Source of the DNA: an uncultured Bacilli bacterium | GTDB lineage: Bacteria; Bacillota_I; Bacilli_A; RF39; UBA660 | Assembly: GCA_947628685.1 (NCBI GenBank) | Contig: CANRAT010000030.1 | Coordinates: 1 to 17,020, forward strand | Length of the DNA stretch: 17,020 bases | Direction: 5' to 3' | Part shown: positions 14,039 through 17,020 of the stretch, in pieces | How the letters are laid out: each line of letters begins with the position of its first letter | Position numbering within the stretch: the stretch's first letter is position 1 | The notes under the pieces: model-generated | Told to the model about the DNA's origin: nothing | The model's input: only the letters and a program-made list of their open reading frames with translations | Database searches by the model: none | Made by a program: the position numbers and the translations under genes

Positions 14039-14296
14039 ATGAAAGATAAAAGAAATTGTTCAAATAATATGAGTTATCCTGTTTATCAACAACCTATGAT
14101 GGTTCCACCTATGGGATATCCTATGAACTATCTACCATATCAAATGAATAATGGGACTACTAATAATACTTATGAGCAGTTAAATAATATTGAACAACAA
14201 ATAAATCTATTAGATCAAAGAGTTACTAGATTAGAAAAATTGGGTGTCAATAACACAACTAATAATTATAGTGACTCAAATTATTACATGGTATAA
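14039..14296 (+). CDS. Small Pro/Met/Tyr-rich protein with coiled-coil tail
   Basis: An 85-residue protein. Residues 12-40 are rich in Pro, Tyr, Met, Gln and Asn (YPVYQQPMMVPPMGYPMNYL), followed by a short coiled coil (about 46-68, QLNNIEQQINLLDQRVTRLEKL) and an Asn/Tyr-rich end. The composition is like small spore-coat or coat-associated proteins, and the next gene is sspI, so a spore-associated role is plausible but unproven. GGGAGG lies 5 nt before the ATG. It has its own terminator. Confidence 0.7.
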   Translation: MKDKRNCSNNMSYPVYQQPMMVPPMGYPMNYLPYQMNNGTTNNTYEQLNNIEQQINLLDQRVTRLEKLGVNNTTNNYSDSNYYMV

Positions 14297-14316
14297 AGAA
14301 ACTTTGTTTCTTTTTT
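14295..14316 (+). terminator. Terminator of the 85-residue protein gene
   Basis: AAAGAAAC (14295-14302) pairs with GTTTCTTT (14306-14313), followed by more T. The stem begins within the stop codon. Confidence 0.75.
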
Positions 14317-14317
14317 C

Positions 14318-14346
14318 GTATATTAAATTACATTTTATACATTATA
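14318..14346 (+). promoter_or_regulatory. sspI: Possible sigma-G promoter of sspI
   Basis: GTATA (14318-14322), 17 bp and CATTATA (14340-14346) resemble the sigma-G pattern GHATR-18-CATNHTA expected for a forespore gene. The start site would fall on the ribosome site, so the match is uncertain. Confidence 0.3.
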
Positions 14347-14363
14347 ATATTGGAGGAGATGTT

Positions 14364-14567
14364 ATGGATATAGATATTAGAAAAAGTATTATAAATAATT
14401 TTAAAGAAAGTAGTGTGGCAGATATAAAAGAGTCTATTGAAAGTTCTATAAGCGATAGTGAAGAGATTACTTTACCTGGACTTGGTGTATTTTTTGAAAT
14501 ACTTTGGAAAAATTCAGATGACACAAAAAAAGATTATATACTTAATACAATCAAAAAAGGACTTTAG
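14364..14567 (+). CDS. sspI: Small acid-soluble spore protein SspI
   Basis: The 67-residue protein matches SspI along its length: DIRKSIINNFKESSVADIKE at the start and the diagnostic LPGLGVFFEILWKNS in the middle, followed by a Lys-rich end. SspI is a minor spore protein made in the forespore in Bacillus. The start at 14364 has GGAGGAG 6-9 nt upstream. Presence of this gene argues that the organism sporulates or descends from a sporulating Bacilli lineage. The stop codon lies inside the terminator shared with glyS. Confidence 0.88.
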   Translation: MDIDIRKSIINNFKESSVADIKESIESSISDSEEITLPGLGVFFEILWKNSDDTKKDYILNTIKKGL

Positions 14568-14579
14568 TCCTTATTTTTT
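14553..14579. terminator. Bidirectional terminator between sspI and glyS
   Basis: AAGGAC (14557-14562) and GTCCTT (14567-14572) form the stem, with six A before and a T run after, giving a U tract in both directions for the convergent genes. Confidence 0.85.
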
Positions 14580-14580
14580 A

Positions 14581-15954
14581 TCACTCAAACTCTATTTTCT
14601 TACTTATATAATCTATAACATCATCAAGGTTAATTGTAATCTGCTCCATAGTGTCTCTAGATCTTATGGTAACTGTATTATTATTTAGCGTATCATCATC
14701 TATTGTTATACAAAATGGTGTTCCTATTATATCTTCTCTTCTATAGCGTTTACCTATATTACCTGAATCATCATATGTAGTCATAAACTTTTTTGATAGT
14801 TTTTCATATACTTCTTTAGCCTTTTCTGAGTGAATTTTTTTAACTAAAGGAAGTACTGCTGCTTTTATTGGAGCAAGATATGGGTGAAGTGATAAAACCT
14901 CACGAGTTGTACCATCTTCAAGTGTATCAACTTTATATGCATTAAATAATAGTGCGAGTACTGTTCTATCTAGTCCATATGTTGATTCTATAATATATGG
15001 TATATATTTTTCATTAGTGTCAGGATCTAAATATTCCATACTTTTTCCACTATATTCTTGATGACGTGTCAAATCATAATTAGTACGATTATGAGTACCA
15101 TTGATCTCACCCCATCCAAATGGGAATAGATATTCTATATCACATGCTGCTTTTGCATAGAAAACAAGTTTTTCATGATCTTTAAATCTAAGTTTTTCTT
15201 CTGGTATACCTAAATCCATATAAAATTTTTTACCATATTCTTTAAAATATTCATAAAGTTCATTATCACTACCCTCTTTACAAAAAGTTTGATATTCCAT
15301 TTGTTCAAATTCTATTGTTCTAAATGTAAAGTTACCAGGTGTGATTTCGTTTCTAAATGCTTTACCTATTTGTCCTATTGAAAATGGAAGTTTTGCTCTC
15401 ATACTTCTTTGTACATTTAAAAAATTAACATATTCTCCTTGAGCGTTTTCAGGTCTTAAATATACTATACTTTTGCTATCAGCAACAACTCCTCTATGTG
15501 TTTCAAACATTAATTTAAATTGTCTTATATCAGTAAAGTTTGTTTTTCCACATTTAGGACATGGAATTTGGTGCTCATATATATATTTAATCATCTCATC
15601 ATTACTCATAGCATCCCCAATAGAACTATTTGAATAATCATTTATTAAATTATCTGCTCTATGACGAGTTTTACACTCCCTGCAGTCAATTAAAGGATCG
15701 GCAAATGAATCGACATGTCCTGATGCTTCCCAAACACGTGGGTGCATTAAAATATCTGCATCAAGTTCATATGCATTTGCTCTTTCTTGTATAAATCTTT
15801 TTCTCCATGCATCTTTTACATTGTTTTTAAGTCTACTTCCAAGTGGACCATAATCCCATGTATTAGCAAGTCCATCATAGATTTCACTTCCTTGAAATAT
15901 AAATCCGTATTGTTTACACAAATTAACCATCTTATCCATTGTAATATTTTCCAT
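14581..15954 (-). CDS. glyS: Glycyl-tRNA synthetase, single-chain class II
   Basis: A complete 457-residue dimeric-type GlyRS (GlyQS), which charges tRNA-Gly. Motif 2 is FRNEITPGNFTFRTIEFEQMEY and motif 3 lies at GLDRTVLALL; the N-terminus has GFIFQGSEIYDGLANTWDYGPLG. A zinc-binding insertion is marked by CRECKTRHRAD and CPKCGK. The C-terminal anticodon-binding domain ends with the usual YDDSGNIGKRYRREDIIGTPFCITID. The start follows AAGGAGG by 4 nt. Expression is under a T-box leader and a consensus promoter. The tetrameric glyQ/glyS pair is not used here. Confidence 0.97.
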   Translation of the reverse strand: MENITMDKMVNLCKQYGFIFQGSEIYDGLANTWDYGPLGSRLKNNVKDAWRKRFIQERANAYELDADILMHPRVWEASGHVDSFADPLIDCRECKTRHRADNLINDYSNSSIGDAMSNDEMIKYIYEHQIPCPKCGKTNFTDIRQFKLMFETHRGVVADSKSIVYLRPENAQGEYVNFLNVQRSMRAKLPFSIGQIGKAFRNEITPGNFTFRTIEFEQMEYQTFCKEGSDNELYEYFKEYGKKFYMDLGIPEEKLRFKDHEKLVFYAKAACDIEYLFPFGWGEINGTHNRTNYDLTRHQEYSGKSMEYLDPDTNEKYIPYIIESTYGLDRTVLALLFNAYKVDTLEDGTTREVLSLHPYLAPIKAAVLPLVKKIHSEKAKEVYEKLSKKFMTTYDDSGNIGKRYRREDIIGTPFCITIDDDTLNNNTVTIRSRDTMEQITINLDDVIDYISKKIEFE

Positions 15955-16086
15955 ATATCCTCCTTAATAAAAAAACTTCTAGATATATAAGGGCGAATTA
16001 ATCGCGGTTCCACCTTACTTATTCTAGAAGAATCTCATTTTTATATTGCTCTTGGGTTTCCAATCCAGTCATCACATTTAATAATT
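15955..16086 (-). promoter_or_regulatory. T-box riboswitch leader of glyS (compact)
   Basis: The minus strand carries the canonical T-box AAGGTGGAACCGCG (16016-16003). Its TGGA bulge (16012-16009) should pair with the UCCA end of tRNA-Gly, as Gly T-boxes in Bacillota do. GCG-ATTAATT-CGC and TAAGG (16017-16013) with CCTTA (15992-15988) form the antiterminator. CTTCTAGA (16030-16023) pairs with TCTAGAAG (15983-15976), followed by seven T. Upstream only one small hairpin is obvious (TTGG-AAAC-CCAA), so stem I is very short and the specifier codon cannot be assigned with confidence; a GGA triplet flanks that hairpin. The total leader is only about 130 nt. Confidence 0.9.
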
Positions 16087-16092
16087 ATGCCT

Positions 16093-16121
16093 ATTATATA
16101 TTAATTATAATAACTTGTCAA
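16093..16121 (-). promoter_or_regulatory. glyS: Consensus sigma-A promoter of glyS
   Basis: On the minus strand TTGACA (16121-16116), exactly 17 bp and TATAAT (16098-16093): a perfect consensus promoter, fitting strong transcription limited by the T-box. Confidence 0.9.
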
Positions 16122-16125
16122 TAAC

Positions 16126-16320
16126 TTATTCACAAATTCCTTCTCCAGGTTTAGCGCCCTCAACATATGTCTTATTCATAAGTTCACATGAAGACTTTGT
16201 AATAGAATCTTGTAAATATCCTCCAAGTAGTTTTACTAGGCTAACAACAATAACACTTACAACTGCTATTATAAGTAAATATTCTACTAAAGCCTGTCCT
16301 TTGTTATTCAATCTATCCAT
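16126..16320 (-). CDS. Flp-type class IV pilin
   Basis: A 64-residue prepilin. MDRLNNKG is the leader with cleavage after Gly8; the mature chain starts QALVEYLLIIAVVSVIVVSL, with Glu at position 5 and Tyr at position 6 as in Flp/Tad pilins, and a single hydrophobic helix. The outer tail has two Cys (45 and 63) that could form a disulfide. It would need a prepilin peptidase and Tad-type ATPase, which are not in this window. The start follows GGAGG by 5 nt. Divergent from a DUF192 gene. No terminator separates it from the glyS promoter. Confidence 0.8.
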   Translation of the reverse strand: MDRLNNKGQALVEYLLIIAVVSVIVVSLVKLLGGYLQDSITKSSCELMNKTYVEGAKPGEGICE

Positions 16321-16342
16321 AAGCGCCTCCATTACTATATTA

Positions 16343-16371
16343 ATTTTATAACTTTTTTGTTTTTTTGTCAA
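16343..16371 (-). promoter_or_regulatory. Promoter of the Flp-type pilin gene
   Basis: On the minus strand TTGACA (16371-16366), 17 bp and TAAAAT (16348-16343). Confidence 0.65.
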
Positions 16372-16376
16372 TAACA

Positions 16377-16385
16377 TGTTATAAT
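16377..16385 (+). promoter_or_regulatory. Extended -10 promoter of the DUF192 gene
   Basis: TGTTATAAT is an extended -10 element; TTGTTT (16357-16362) is a weak -35 at 17 bp. It overlaps the divergent pilin promoter, so the two may be co-regulated. Confidence 0.5.
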
Positions 16386-16400
16386 TTTAAGGGTGTTTGT

Positions 16401-16715
16401 ATGTATATTATAAAAAATGATTTAAAAATAGAATTAATATATTGTAATAGTTTTTTTAAAAGACTTAAAGGATTCATGTTTAAAAAGAAAATAGATAAGT
16501 GTTTATGCTTTCCAAAGTGCTCATCAATTCATACATTTTTTATGTTTAGAAATATAGATGTTATTATGACTGATAAAAACTATAATATTCTATATATTTA
16601 TAAAAATGTTAAACCATTTAGAATTATTTTACCAAAAAAAGAAGTATATTATACATTTGAATTGCCAACAAATAAATTTAACTATAATATTAATGAAAAA
16701 GTAAAGATTATATAA
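16401..16715 (+). CDS. DUF192-like protein
   Basis: A 104-residue protein with the DUF192 plan: RLKGFMFKKKI (about 21-31) corresponds to the usual GLMFR segment, HTFFMFRNIDVIMTDKNYNIL to the core FWMKNT-DI-FLD stretch, and YYTFELPTNKFN to the VLEL end. The family's function is unknown; its genes often occur near Tad/Flp pilus genes, matching the divergent pilin here. The start at 16401 follows AAGGGTG by 5 nt. The sequence is diverged from typical members and has several Cys. Confidence 0.7.
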   Translation: MYIIKNDLKIELIYCNSFFKRLKGFMFKKKIDKCLCFPKCSSIHTFFMFRNIDVIMTDKNYNILYIYKNVKPFRIILPKKEVYYTFELPTNKFNYNINEKVKII

Positions 16716-16790
16716 TTTTGGCTAAATAAAATTCCATACTAAATCATTTTTCAAAGATGCTAGTAAACAAACTTATTCATCAAATATAAA

Positions 16791-16810
16791 GGATTTAGTC
16801 TCCTAAATCC
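16791..16810 (-). terminator. Stem-loop after the transposase-like gene
   Basis: GGATTTAG (16791-16798) and CTAAATCC (16803-16810) form a perfect 8-bp stem with loop TCTC. The minus-strand tail (TTTATATTTG) is moderately T-rich, so it probably terminates the gene ending at 16820. Confidence 0.5.
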
Positions 16811-16819
16811 ATATACCAC

Positions 16820-17020
16820 TTAATTTGCTAATTTATTAATTTCTTCTATAGATAAATTTGTTACTTCCGATATAAATTTAATATCTGCATTTTCTTTAAG
16901 CATATTTTTTGCTATTTCTATAGTGTTATTTTTAGTTGCTTGCTCTTTTGCATTATCTATTTTCTCTTCTAGTATCTCTTTTTCAAATAATCTATAATTG
17001 TATGCTCCCATTACATCATC
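16820..17020 (-). CDS. C-terminal part of a Rpn/PD-(D/E)XK transposase-like protein (partial)
   Basis: The frame is open to the right edge, so only the last 66 residues are seen. The tail is a Glu/Lys-rich helix followed by IAKNMLKENADIKFISEVTNLSIEEINKLA, the typical end of Rpn-family (YhgA-like, PD-(D/E)XK) recombination-promoting nucleases, whose C-terminal motif resembles a helix-turn-helix with an Ile-Ser-x-x-Thr-x-Leu-Ser turn. The nuclease domain lies outside the window, so activity cannot be judged. An in-frame ATG near 17011 is internal and not a start. Confidence 0.65.
   Translation of the reverse strand, partial: DDVMGAYNYRLFEKEILEEKIDNAKEQATKNNTIEIAKNMLKENADIKFISEVTNLSIEEINKLAN

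Noticed and set aside
1..17020. CRISPR array or insertion sequence
   Set aside because: No regularly spaced repeats and no complete transposase or terminal inverted repeats were seen; the only transposase-like piece is a gene end at 16820-17020.

Overview
The window comes from an AT-rich, low-G+C Bacillota bacterium, most likely a Bacilli-type lineage. TGA is used as a stop (rsmH, glyS) and Trp is TGG, so the standard code applies and this is not a Mycoplasma. Promoters are of the sigma-A type (TTTACA or TTGACA, 17 bp, TATAAT) and ribosome sites are strong GGAGG or GGTGG. A clear SspI-type small acid-soluble spore protein and two tiny YjcZ-like proteins suggest a spore former or a recent descendant of one.

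Layout. 1-1240: the first codons of addA (minus strand), then a DUF3800 gene (minus) flanked on both sides by predicted structured RNAs of about 105 nt, each read from the plus strand with its own promoter-like sequence and intrinsic terminator. 1239-3545: a short addB. The DUF3800 gene with its RNAs therefore lies between addB and addA, which are normally adjacent. 3590-4383: an unknown two-TM coiled-coil protein with its own promoter and terminator. 4391-6125: the start of the division and cell wall cluster, mraZ-rsmH-ftsL, with a four-repeat MraZ operator; the cluster stops at ftsL. 6171-6513: two tiny YjcZ-like genes, divergent from a membrane-anchored parvulin foldase (6560-7822). 7832-8655: recX. 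8675-13295: a minus-strand set starting with a lipoprotein, then an acidic disordered protein, YtxG-like and YtxH-like proteins, a small membrane protein and a tandem-sensor GGDEF protein with a degenerate active site. 13340-13984: trmB. 14039-14580: a Pro/Met/Tyr-rich small protein and sspI on the plus strand. 14581-16121: glyS behind a very compact T-box leader. 16126-16715: a Flp-type pilin divergent from a DUF192 gene. 16791-17020: the 3' end of an Rpn/PD-(D/E)XK transposase-like gene.

Most of the window is housekeeping: recombination (addAB, recX), division and rRNA modification (mraZ-rsmH-ftsL), tRNA modification and charging (trmB, glyS), and envelope proteins. The part most likely to be a poorly described system is the DUF3800 gene with two flanking plus-strand RNAs. 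Second is the small glyS T-box, which contains two competing TAAGG segments.
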